Assembly: GCA_001931875.2 (NCBI GenBank)
Contig: MSJH02000810.1
Coordinates: forward strand, 467,695-531,694
Length of the DNA: 64,000 nucleotides
Direction of reading: 5' to 3'
From: Byssochlamys sp. IMV 00236
Taxonomy: Eukaryota > Ascomycota > Eurotiomycetes > Eurotiales > Thermoascaceae
Position 1 is the stretch's first letter, and every line of letters starts with the position of its first letter. Below, piece by piece: positions 54,486 to 64,000 of this stretch. Under the pieces are notes generated by a model. That model had not been told where the DNA came from, made no database searches, and worked only from the letters and a program-made list of their open reading frames with translations. The translations under genes were made by a program, and so were the position numbers.

Positions 54486-55761
54486 TTATCGACCTCCGCG
54501 GGTGACCAACTTGAGGTTGGAGCGTCCAGCAATACCAATCTTGTGCACTTGCTCCCGCTTGTCCCACACGCTGCTGCGGCCTTCAGCAACAGCAGTCAGC
54601 TCGTTAGCGACTCTCACGGCCAGTTTGCTGTCACGGCGTCTGTCTGCAGCGTCGAGGATCCACTTGATGGCAGTACGACGACGCTGTCGCATAGCCAATG
54701 GGACAGGGATCTGCAGAGCCGCACCACCACCAGCGATACCCTTCTGTTGTCGGATCTTGAGCAGAGGAGCGACGGAGTCGACAATCAGAGTCAGGTATAG
54801 AATGGGGTTAAGAGGTAACTGAGGAGCGGGGGGGCCGGGCAGCAGACGGCGCTTGGGGTTGATCTGGGGCGGCGAGGCGCTACGGAGGTGGTTCAGGATG
54901 TATTCCATGTTCTAAACAGGAAAGCAGAATTAGTCCCCAGCTCACAACCATTTTTCTAGTAACACCTAGAGATGAATCATACCTTCTGAGCCAAACTCAG
55001 CTTTCCATCCTCCATGAGCAGCTTCGTAAACTGCTCAACTAGGGGGTCATAACGATGTCTAAAGTTCTCCGTTCTCGGAAGAGGCAGCTCAGGCATATCG
55101 AACTTCAGACCAGGCTGCCTCTCAACAGCTTCCTGCGTCGCTTGTGCAATCATGTTGGCGACCACAGACGTCGACCGATCATCCGGGCCAGCCACGCTAT
55201 TCTTCAGTTCCTGTTGTCGGAGTCTGGCCGAAGTTGAATATGATCGGGTGCCTTTCGACCCTTTTATTTGAGCCTGCAATACTTTCGGTGCGTACTTCTT
55301 GGCTTCTTCGTCACGGCTCAGAATCTGTGACAAAACTGTCGTCAGCGAAGCTCCATTGATAGCTAAAAAGAAAATCATATAGAAGCAGGTTATACCTCTT
55401 CGACCGGCGAACCATGTTCCATTTCGGGACTACCCGGGGCAGAACCATCACACTTCTTCCCGCTCAGAATCTTATCGATGGCCGCAGCCTCCTCGTTGAC
55501 ATGAGGCAAAGGGTCCTGAGTCGGGCCCTTGGGCTGCTCTTGAGCCTGGTCCTTCGCACCAGAGTTGGACGAGTTCATCCTCCGCTGAGCTCTTCCAGAG
55601 GACGCAAGCCCAGCGAACTGGGGAGCAGATCCATTTCGCGAAAACAGTCGAGAAGAAGCAGCGCTATTGTTGGCATTGACATAACCTGAAAATAATGCGG
55701 AGGGCTGGCGGAGAGCGGAGACTGCACTCCGTGCGGTGAACAGATTCAATCGGGGCGGCAT
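54486..55761 (-). CDS. rsm7: Mitochondrial 37S ribosomal protein uS7m (Rsm7)
   Basis: Three exons, 55761-55396, 55324-54983 and 54911-54486, with two 71-nt introns in phase 0 give 377 residues. The N-terminus (MPPRLNLFTARSAVSALRQPS) is basic and amphipathic, as expected for a mitochondrial presequence. A Ser/Gln/Pro-rich linker follows. The uS7 domain starts near HRYDPLVEQFTKLLMEDGK and continues through MEYILNHLRSASPP, APLLKIRQQKGIAGGGAALQIPVPL, RRTAIKWILDAADRR and KREQVHKIG. uS7 nucleates the head of the small subunit and contacts rRNA and mRNA at the exit channel. Together with mrp10 at the left edge, the window carries two mitoribosomal small-subunit genes. Confidence 0.95.
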
Positions 55762-56622
55762 CGTTGCGTACGTATCCTCCTGAGGAGTCCGTTCCGAATA
55801 AGTCGACGACGGAAGATGGAATTGAGCCTCTCCTATCCAGGATCAGAGCGGATGGGAGAGGAAGCACTCAAGTTGATTGCTCGAGATGCGCAGGCGTGCC
55901 GCAGTATCGATTCCAAGTTTCGCCGAGATTTCCAACTGGGAGTGATTTTCCGCTCCGCTTAGCTTAGTCAGCCGTATGACGAAACAAGGATCCAACTAAC
56001 TATGTTAACTACCTAGGTCAACTACCACCACAAGGAAACTAAAATCGAGCTTTTGTCGATTTAAATGGTAAGGTACGCAGAGTATCATCCCCATGTCATT
56101 TATGTGCCGATAAAACGAGGATTTATCTAATGTCTTGAGGGATCAGGGAACAGGATAGTACGGGAAAAATCAACAGCCACGAAGTATAACCCGCAACTGT
56201 GATACTGTGCAAGTCATGAATTGAACAATCTAAAATACATACATCTGCATCATCTCCTATATCGGTTGAGTGAATGAACCTTCTTTTTTGCGCAGCCCCA
56301 GGCAGTATCCATGCTTATAGTTACTCCCGTGTCAGAGGTAATCCCTGCTTCCCGGGAAAGAAAAAAACCGTTGCAAACGAATGATCCAGCCGAGGAAATC
56401 AAATAGTGGAGTGTCCGATGCCGCAAATTTACAAGGGAAGAAATTCAAACCGGTCCGGAACAAAGTACAAGGTGCTAATGAGTGAGAAATGCCAAAGAGT
56501 GACACGACAGAGACAAGATTGAGTAGTGTGTAGTGTCTCCCAGAATTGCAACACACGTATCGATACACATGAGAGACGTGAGGTTTCAATCACTGGCCTT
56601 CACATATAGTATCCGCTTGCCT
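55762..56622. other. Spacer between rsm7 and the Ca2+/H+ exchanger
   Basis: rsm7 promoter and exchanger 3' UTR. The ORFs seen here lack motifs; nothing else stands out. Confidence 0.45.
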
Positions 56623-58055
56623 TTACTGGAAGGATCTGGTTACGACGTTCGCAAGTCCGCCGATGGGATCCTTTTTGTTGGGGGTATCCGGGTAGACGTA
56701 GAATGCAATAGCCATGATCATATACCTATAAAAGTCAGCAAACTGTAACGACATAAAAGCCAAGATCATAACACATACAGTCCTAAACACAGACCACCTT
56801 CCAGGTAGTTAGACTTGCCGTCCTGGATAAGGAAGATCACCACCAGGCCAGAGATAAAGAAGGCAACTGTCTCGAAGGTCTCGAAGTGCAGAGTCATCGG
56901 CTCGTTGATGATCCAACCGAGCACAACCAGGAACGGAGTGACGAATAGAGCAATCTGCAAGCTGCTTCCGACTGCGACACCGATAGCCAGGTCCATCTTA
57001 TTCTTCCACGCAACAACCACCGCCGTCACATGCTCGGCCGCGTTACCAACGATGGGGATAAGGACAAGACCGATAAAAGTCTTACTCATTCCGGTCTTCT
57101 CTACAAGGCTGTCAATGCTTCCAACAAGATAGTCGGCACAGACAGAGACAAGGAGCGTCACGATAATAAGGACAACACCAGCCGCAAAGGGACTGAGCAG
57201 ATGCTCCTCGGTGTGCCCTTCTTCCTGGTTCTCAATGTCCGATTCCTCGTTGTTCGCCTCCTCGAAGAGGTCGGAGTGCGACTTAAGCTGGAAGTACAAG
57301 TACATCACATAGATGATGAGCAAAATGATTGCAGTGCCATGAGAGAGAAAGAGGATGTTCTTATCGGTGTCATGATCAGATCTCAGGCCGGTCAGGGCGT
57401 TGTAGAGCGTGGCGGGGATGATCAGAGACGCCGATGACAAAGCCAGGAGGGAAGACATTGTGGATGCCACAGTGCTGTTAAAGCTCTGCTCATGGTATCT
57501 CAGACCGCCCGCAAAGAAGCAGCAGCCAAGGACCAGAAGGATGTTCGAAAGAATGCTTCCAAGCATACTGGCCTGCACGACACGGATCTGGTGGTCCTTC
57601 AGGGCAATAATGCTCACCTGTGACCCTGTATTAGCAACTGGGCGTCCCCCAAAATCTCTATATCATGTTATACTTACGATCAATTCCACTGCATTTCCAA
57701 AGGTAGCATTCATCAAACCACCCAGGGTCTGACCCATTGTAACCGCCAATTCCTCCGTCGCGAAACTCAACAGCGAAGCCAATGGGATAATTGCGAAAAA
57801 GTTCAGGGCGAAGACGGCCGTCGGTGTCCAGTTGAGCGCACCAGCGACAATCCCCAGAGGGACAAAAACCAGGAAGAGATTGACATAGTTGTTTGTTAGA
57901 GTCGCATATGTCAGATGCGCGGTCTGCACTGGCCATCGAACCCAGAAGCGGTGATCCTTGGTTAAACGACCGCCGCGAGTGTGAGACTCATGCCCGTGGT
58001 TGTTCAGCAGACTCTGCTCCTCCGGCAGAACGCTGCCATTTCTCCCCTGAACCAT
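56623..58055 (-). CDS. Vacuolar-type Ca2+/H+ exchanger (Vcx1 family)
   Basis: Three exons, 58055-57678, 57617-56779 and 56725-56623, with 60- and 53-nt introns give 439 residues. Eleven or so hydrophobic segments are interrupted by an acidic loop (FEEANNEESDIENQEEGHTEEH). The two inverted CaCA signature repeats are GNAVELIVSIIAL (about 120-132, spanning intron 1) and GNAAEHVTAVVVAW (about 317-330). Both carry the ion-binding Glu. This is the cation/proton exchanger (CAX) type, which in fungi loads Ca2+ into the vacuole using the proton gradient. Transcription is typically under calcineurin/Crz1 control; no binding site was verified here. A CTAAC plus CAG pair about 70-100 nt upstream of the ATG could mark a 5' UTR intron. 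Confidence 0.93.
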
Positions 58056-60287
58056 GCTGTTCTTTCTACCCCAGCTGTGGGTGCGAAAACGAGAGAAGAT
58101 ATTGCGTGATGACGCTGAATGGCAATAAAAGACAGCACAATCGATTAGTTAGCGCAAGTCCCTTTGCGATTTTCCAGAGTGCGGAGATTATGGGGGAGAA
58201 GGATAAAATGGAGCCCGTCGCGCCTGGAAGCTAGAGCCACAACAGCGAACAATGCTTGATAAAGGCAGGGACAAAGTGGCTGAGGTCGCCGATATTATGG
58301 ACCAGTAGGAGGGTAGTAATAATTTAATGGAATAAAAAAGAGCGACGGGTAAGGAAAGACGAAGGCCAAGCGCTCACAGCTGAGAGTCTCGACAGAGTGA
58401 AGGGAGCGGAGGGAACCAATGCAGGAAGACGAGGCACCTACACATGTGCACTGCCCAGAGGCCGAGAAATCCGGATCAAGAAAGGAAATGGCAGAAAGTT
58501 AACGGACTGCGGACAGAGATCGACGCTGTTGGAGGGGGTGGAGATGATCCCGGAGCCTCGAAAGTCGATACAAGGGCTCCAGCCACGTTTCAAGAGTATC
58601 CGTGGTACGGTCGTCGTCTAGGAATACCGTTTACAAAACGGCTGTCAATGAGAATGCTTTCGCTTTAGACGCCCTAAGCTGTACTCAGAGCCGAACGAGT
58701 TAAATGTTAGCTTCCGAGCTCTTCCAGAGATTCTTCCAGGCGAGGGCCAATGTCAACGCGGAGGCGAACAAATCAACCCACGCTGAGTGCCAAGGAATGA
58801 AATATCTTGAGAGCACAAGCTAGACGATTTAGTTGTGATGGAGGGAATTTCCCTCCAACCTAATGCGAGATGAGAAAGAAAAGGGAAGGAAATATGGCCG
58901 CACGTGGTGTAGTCCAAGACGCGCTATGTTGGCTGTGCTAGGAAGTGATAGGGCAGGATTCCATCAATCCCAGTTCTTATCATTGAATGATTGATAGTTT
59001 ATGGGACGATCGTGATCGCAAAGTAATACGATTTCTCGGATCACAAGGATGGATTCATGTCGAGCGCACCGCCTCGTGCTTCACGGATGTAATTGAGGCG
59101 CGTCAAGACGGGGGAAAGGAAAAAGCCAATTCCTGCTCACCTTGGCAACATGCAATTAAGAGGGTACAGTAGTTAGTACTTGGCGATGATGGTAATTAAA
59201 GCCCGAAGACGGATGGACAAAGCTGCTGGAGATCAATAATAATGTCGGTGGTAAAGGAGAAATACCGCTGAGCTACAAGGACTAGATACCTGCTCACTAG
59301 TTTGCTCTCTTAGTCGATGACGGCACAGTCTGCATCCGAGCTTCACCGCGCGTTTCCCTCTCATTGAGATCCCCCACTGCTTGAAGCCTTGACGAATGGT
59401 CCTTCAATATCAATACTGAATGCGTACTCTGGATAACAATGTCCGCAATCCAGCAGACGACCCAATTCCAATCTCAACGCATCCAATCCGGATCAACAGC
59501 CAAATCCCTCGTCTTGGGACGGCACGCCCCAAGCTTGCCAAGACTTGCACTGCCACGCTCGATCATTCCAATGCGGGTTTTTTCCCTATCGACCGGTGGA
59601 TTCTGACAGGAAGAGTAATTCTAAAGCCGCTGATCGTGTCATGTCCGGTTTGTAGGACGGGCAAGCCTTGCGAGGAGCATCGCCAGGTGGACAAGTGGTG
59701 ATGAAGAAAGTATCTGACATCAGGCGTCGTCCCATCCTGGCTCTGGAGCACTTTGCGATCTGATATTTGCACGGGCTAAGCGAATATTAGTCGATCCGCC
59801 TAACGCGCGCTATTGACACCAACCCGAAGCTTGGCTCCCCATCCCAATATTGCCAAGCCTCGCTATGTCCCTGGAAATCTGATGGTTATCATAGCCATAC
59901 AGATGACGCAGGTCACCGCCAGAAGCTAGTGTTCTTCAGATCGAGGACGTGGGGGATACAATGAGGTCCTTGCTCTCACAACCCCGCCTGTCAATGTGCA
60001 GCTTTCCGGAGTGGGGAAAAGGGAGAGAGGGAAAATAGAGTCTTGAGGTTCAGCATACGGTATATATATTTACTTTTAATCTATGGCACAGCAGTGTGTA
60101 TCAAGCTTTCCAACCACGCTTCGCATAGCATATGTCACAAACGATTCTGGAACCAAAGAATGCTACTCAAACATTCGATTGAGCGACTAAATCAATGCGA
60201 TAAGTCCCTGGTAGTGGGCTTCGATATAGTAGATATTACTATATTAGGCTATCTGACAGGTAACCCATTCAGCTGGGCAAAGCTAGG

Positions 60288-60333
<46 letters not shown>

Positions 60334-60613
60334 CTTTCCAGTGATCAGCTACGCAGGTCAATAGACTCTGTCGGTAGCTTAACCCTAGTCACGATTGGAC
60401 ATGTACCGCGATATCGCACCTAAACAATAATTCAACAACGAATATATCGGCCAGAGTGAAACGGTGGCAAGATAGCCAAAAAAATGTTCCGCCGCAAAGG
60501 ATGTGCAAGAAATTCTCCAAATGGCAGATAGCATGGGCCTTCTCAGGTCCAGGGCAAGGATGCTGCCATCAAACCAGAGTGGGTCAATATAGGGACTGTG
60601 ATACCGCCATATT
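58056..60613. other. Long intergenic region (2.5 kb)
   Basis: Promoter of the exchanger (-) and 3' side of the glucanase gene (-). The ORF at 59420-59701 (+) has 93 codons but no motif and is doubtful. The (AC)n/(AT)n repeat is listed separately. Confidence 0.5.
60291..60332. repeat. (AC)13 followed by (AT)n microsatellite
   Basis: A compound dinucleotide repeat: about 26 nt of AC then about 16 nt of AT, downstream of the glucanase stop codon. Confidence 0.9.
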
Positions 60614-63387
60614 TTAGGCTGGGCCTCCTCCAAGGCCGGCTGCATATGCAAGATACCAGGTTCGCGAGGCTCCGCCATCGAGCCAGCTGTAACTGAAGTT
60701 CGACTGGGAGAAGAAGTTCCAGGAAGCGTTCGGATCAATGAGGGCAAGGTTGGCGTATAGCACACCCTTCCAGCCGCCTTCGACATTCTGGGCAGGGTCT
60801 GAGGCATTGGGTGCAAACATTGCATTCCACTCCTGAGAGACAAAGTTCCGGCTTCGCAAATATGCAGAGTTCGGCATGAGGGGTAGCATATGGATCCTAC
60901 TCGGTTAATTAGCAACTGCGAGACTTGGTATCCCGTTACCTCACGACTTACCCTTGAATGTACTCGAGATTATTACCGAAGTAGGTGCTGTGGTCAACCT
61001 TGTTCTCGAACAACTGTGTTATGGTTAGCTCTGATAATCTTTGGGACCGTGATAGAGAGTAAACGTACAATTCCTGTCACTTTGTTGGCAATGAAGTTGG
61101 ATGGCTGGTTCGTGTTGTTGCTCTCCATGTAGAAATAATTGTGGAAAGAACGCCTGAGAATGCCTAGCATGAGGTTGCCTCGCGCCTCCATACTGGCATC
61201 ACCGACAGCCTTACCCCACATCTTGACGGCATATGCGAACATAGCGTCCTCAGAGGTCGATTCTTCATCCTTTCCGTCGAAGGACTCGAACAAACCCTTG
61301 GCCCAGGAGTGCCCGTGGAACCAGTCAAACGCCCGAGAGAATGGGAAAAGCGGATCGTTCGACACCGAGTTTCCTGCATCGCGGACAAGCGTATTAACGT
61401 AGTCCTTGTTCTGAGCAAGCCAGCTAGGGTCAAGAGAGCCAATAATGGCCGCAGCATGGATGAAGTATCCGTAATGGAAGTGGTGGTCATTGTAATAGGA
61501 GTTTCCAAAGTCAACTCCCGAGTCGCCCGTGACGTAGCTAGCAGATGAGACAACGCCTTTCCAAACGTTGTCGTAGACCAGGGGGAACTGCTGTCTATTG
61601 TTGGCAAATTCGGCGAAACAATTCTTCAAAGTCGCCAAAGCAGGAGCGGCAAGACTAGGGTTGTTTGCCAATGTGTTAACTGTGTAGATCAGAGTAGCAA
61701 ATTTACTCAGTGCCTTTCCACTGTAGTACATGCTATTCAGGTCCGTTTGAGCGCTCATGTTCTGCTGGAGTTCGGTAGGAGCGACATTGAGCAACACCTG
61801 CTGAGCTGCAGTCGACAGCGTTGCAACGTTTCCCTTCGAGGGCGACCAAGGTGCGAATCCCATGTCCGTCGGGAGGTCCGGCTCAACCATAGTCCAATTT
61901 TCTCCAATGACAGCGGTTGCGTTACCTTTGGTGGTGGTTCTGAGCTGAAGAGGGATTTTCCGGCACTGCGTAGAGTTATCGAAGGAGCTAACGTGATGTG
62001 GCAATGCAAACATCAGCAATGGAGTGCTTGCGACGTCCTTTCCCCCCTTCTGCCATGACAGTCCGTAGGTACCAGTGTTGTTAGTGACAGACCCTGTCAC
62101 GTTGACAGACACCGGGTAGACACCAGAAGAATTGTCATAGAACTTTTCTCCAGCGTCACCCGCAGGGTTCTTTGACACCTGAATAACACCCGAAAACCCA
62201 GCAGGCCCGCGGAGGTTAGTGTTCGAATCGAGATGCAGATTAGGGTCTGTTCCATTTGACGGTATGACATATATGAGCCAGGATGTATTGTCCTCCAACG
62301 TGGCACGATATTTGAAGACACCGGCGCGTGGAGAGCCGGCGGTCACGACCTTCTGGAAAAATATGCTGGACTGGATCAGAGGCTGCAGGTTGGTATAGAT
62401 TCCAGTCACATAGCCCATCCCCTGGAAGATGGGAAATGTAATATTGGAAGAAGTTCCGTTGCGTGGTTGCAGTATGACCTGAGCGGACATGGGCTGAGAG
62501 GCATCAGTAGAAATCACGGTCGAGTTACCCAGTTCCGCAGCGGACAAGATCATAGACTGGATGCCAACTGGATTAATGTAGTAGCTGACAGGGTGACCTG
62601 GAATACGGTCATCAGGCTGACCATACGCAAGCATCCCGGCGTTGATGTGAGAGATAGCCAGGCCCCAGCTCTGGGCATTTCCACTGCCTTTAGCCCACGC
62701 AAGGGAGTAAGGATGAGTAAATGCTGCGCTCGTCTGGCTACCAAGGAAGAATCCAGCAAAGAATTTGTTTGTCGAAACCGGTCCAGTGCTTCTCTGTCAT
62801 AATTATAAGTAGACATCCTCAGAAACTATAGGTTGTGAAATGCACTTACAATACCTAGCCTCGGCACAGGATGATCGTTCCTAGTCTTGATGTTTGATGG
62901 AATTGCATCCATAGAAATGGGCTGAAAGACATTTTGACTAGTCATTGCGGTGGTCAATGCTGTGTCCGCCGCGCTTGCAATATTGCTTGGATGAGGGGCA
63001 GCTGTGGTAGGACTAGTCGTCGCTGTAACGATCGGATTGTAACGGTAATTAGTAGCGGATGGAGAGCTTTGCGTGAATGTTGGAAATGGTGGCAAGTAAG
63101 GGTGTCCGTCACGTTCTAAGGTGGTGATTATAACCTGGAGTATATGTTAGACTGATTGCATATATATAAGTCATAATACATTGGCTTGTACTTACCCCTG
63201 TGGTATCAGGCGCGAGCACTCTGGCACCAGGAATGACTGGAGGATATTGGGTCTTAAAAGAGGTAGTCTCAGATCCAGACTGCAATCGTCCGTTTGAACA
63301 AGAACAAGGACGAGGGAGAGCATGCGCAATCTCTGCAGCCTGGAGCCATATCAGTATGGTTGCGATGAACCAAGACGGCAGCGCCAT
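60614..63387 (-). CDS. eng1: Endo-1,3-beta-glucanase, glycoside hydrolase family 81
   Basis: Five exons: 63387-63196, 63134-62850, 62793-61069, 61013-60952 and 60896-60614. The introns are 61, 56, 55 and 55 nt, and the protein has 848 residues. A signal peptide (about 1-23, MALPSWFIATILIWLQAAEIAHA) leads into a Ser/Thr/Pro-rich region. The GH81 domain opens with PVSTNKFFAGFFLGSQ, and many N-glycosylation sequons follow. Catalytic-site signatures are YYNDHHFHYGYF and FDGKDEESTSEDAMFAY, where family Glu residues act in inverting hydrolysis of beta-1,3-glucan. The order and length match fungal Eng1/EngA enzymes, which act on the cell wall in septum dissolution, autolysis and conidial release. 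There is no GPI signal; the C-terminus ends ..GLGGGPA. Confidence 0.95.
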
Positions 63388-64000
63388 GGTTGGTCACAAT
63401 TAGGTAGAATAGTGTAGGCAGAGAATATAAGATTCAACCAATCACAAAGTGTGGTATATAGAAATTGCTTCGAAAAAGGGAAGGTATATAAAAGTAACCA
63501 TCCAATGAAGAAACGATGGTAAGTGTGTTCCAGTCACCAGGAAATGCTCCCGTAGGCGACAATCCAAATGAATCCAATGAACACAGATATGCAATCCCTC
63601 AGGTAGGGAGAAATGACAGAATCGAGACTCGAACAGTCCCTGAATGGCCCTCGAGGCTATGCCTCTGGGAAGATCAAAAGAAGAAAGAGTGTATAGGATA
63701 GTGCACAAAGGACTTGTGTCTCCGTGCTTGTGCACAACGGCTGTATAGCGAGAGAATGAAGAATGAGATAGGACATCTTCTTACATGTACTCATATATAT
63801 ATCTCTCTGGAGGCAGGTGTGATACTTGAGATCTGGATGCCCTCCACCTCGAGAAAGAACGCCAGATGACAGCTTCCCGCGGGACGCGTGTCAAAATTTC
63901 CGATGTATTAGGAGACAAGGACCAATCCGAGAGCGTGAATCGTGAGCTTCTAGATCGTGGAATGGAAGAATATTGGAAGGTTGGGGAGTTGTAGAGGTCA
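63388..64000. other. Glucanase promoter region and window edge
   Basis: Upstream region of eng1. Apart from the TATA/CCAAT pair, nothing identifiable is seen up to the right edge. Confidence 0.5.
63436..63460 (-). promoter_or_regulatory. eng1: CCAAT and TATA-like elements of eng1
   Basis: On the minus strand, TATATA (63460-63455) lies about 70 bp before the ATG. An ATTGG/CCAAT sits close by (around 63438-63442). Spacing suits a short leader. Function is inferred. Confidence 0.35.

Noticed and set aside
59420..59701. 93-codon ORF in the 2.5-kb gap between exchanger and glucanase
   Set aside because: No motif, no clear promoter or splice sites. Cys-x-x-Cys near the end is too little to support a gene.
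1..64000. CRISPR arrays, rRNA operons, intact transposons
   Set aside because: None seen on reading both strands. Repeats present are microsatellites or local tandem copies, and no transposase or reverse-transcriptase frame occurs.

Overview
The window is nuclear DNA of a filamentous ascomycete. The ortholog set and domain types (Clr5, a Zys3-like cysteine-rich secreted protein, GH81, Sec3, a fungal DOCK protein) point to Eurotiales, of Aspergillus or Penicillium type. Genes lie on both strands 0.3-2.5 kb apart. Nearly all introns are short (50-150 nt, GT-AG, with CTAAC-like branch sites). There are no bacterial-type operons, rRNA or CRISPR arrays, and no intact transposon. A 20-N assembly gap lies at 43981-44000. 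I assembled exon structures by hand; every spliced model listed as firm is in frame from start to stop. The bZIP gene is the exception at its 5' end.

Layout: 0-4 kb holds the 3' end of mitoribosomal mrp10 (+), a Shb17-like histidine phosphatase (-) and a cytochrome P450 (-). 4-23 kb is a housekeeping block: an F-box/WD-like protein (+), nucleolar Srp40/NOPP140 (-), exocyst Sec3 (+) and a 2142-residue DOCK-family GEF with one uninterrupted exon (+). 23-32 kb holds an alpha/beta hydrolase (+), an orphan protein with an internal duplication (-), a metallophosphoesterase (-), ribosomal protein eS8 (-) and a DUF2470 membrane protein (-).

32-46.7 kb looks more accessory. It has two divergently transcribed paralogs of a protein type I do not recognise, a Clr5-ankyrin protein, a short AAA ATPase, a zincin-type metalloprotease, a CDIN1/TPD-type nuclease homolog beside the gap, a small secreted Zys3-like protein and an RBR ubiquitin ligase. 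47-64 kb returns to conserved genes: an SPX-domain phosphate transporter, a bZIP factor with a disrupted or cryptic start, mitoribosomal uS7m (Rsm7), a vacuolar-type Ca2+/H+ exchanger and a GH81 endo-beta-1,3-glucanase, all on the minus strand.

The best candidate for something undescribed is the paralog pair at 32381-33171 (-) and 34576-35181 (+). Their long N-terminal parts are disordered and share no obvious sequence. Both end in the same C-terminal module of about 25 residues, a strictly alternating hydrophobic/polar strand followed by IHGDLTL-x-LL. In both, a phase-2 intron interrupts the module's last Leu codon and leaves a terminal coding segment of only 7 nt. Other loci worth attention are the missing in-frame start of the bZIP gene, the two-repeat periodicity of the ankyrin protein, the self-duplicating orphan locus at 25.5-26.9 kb and the gap-adjacent TPD nuclease.
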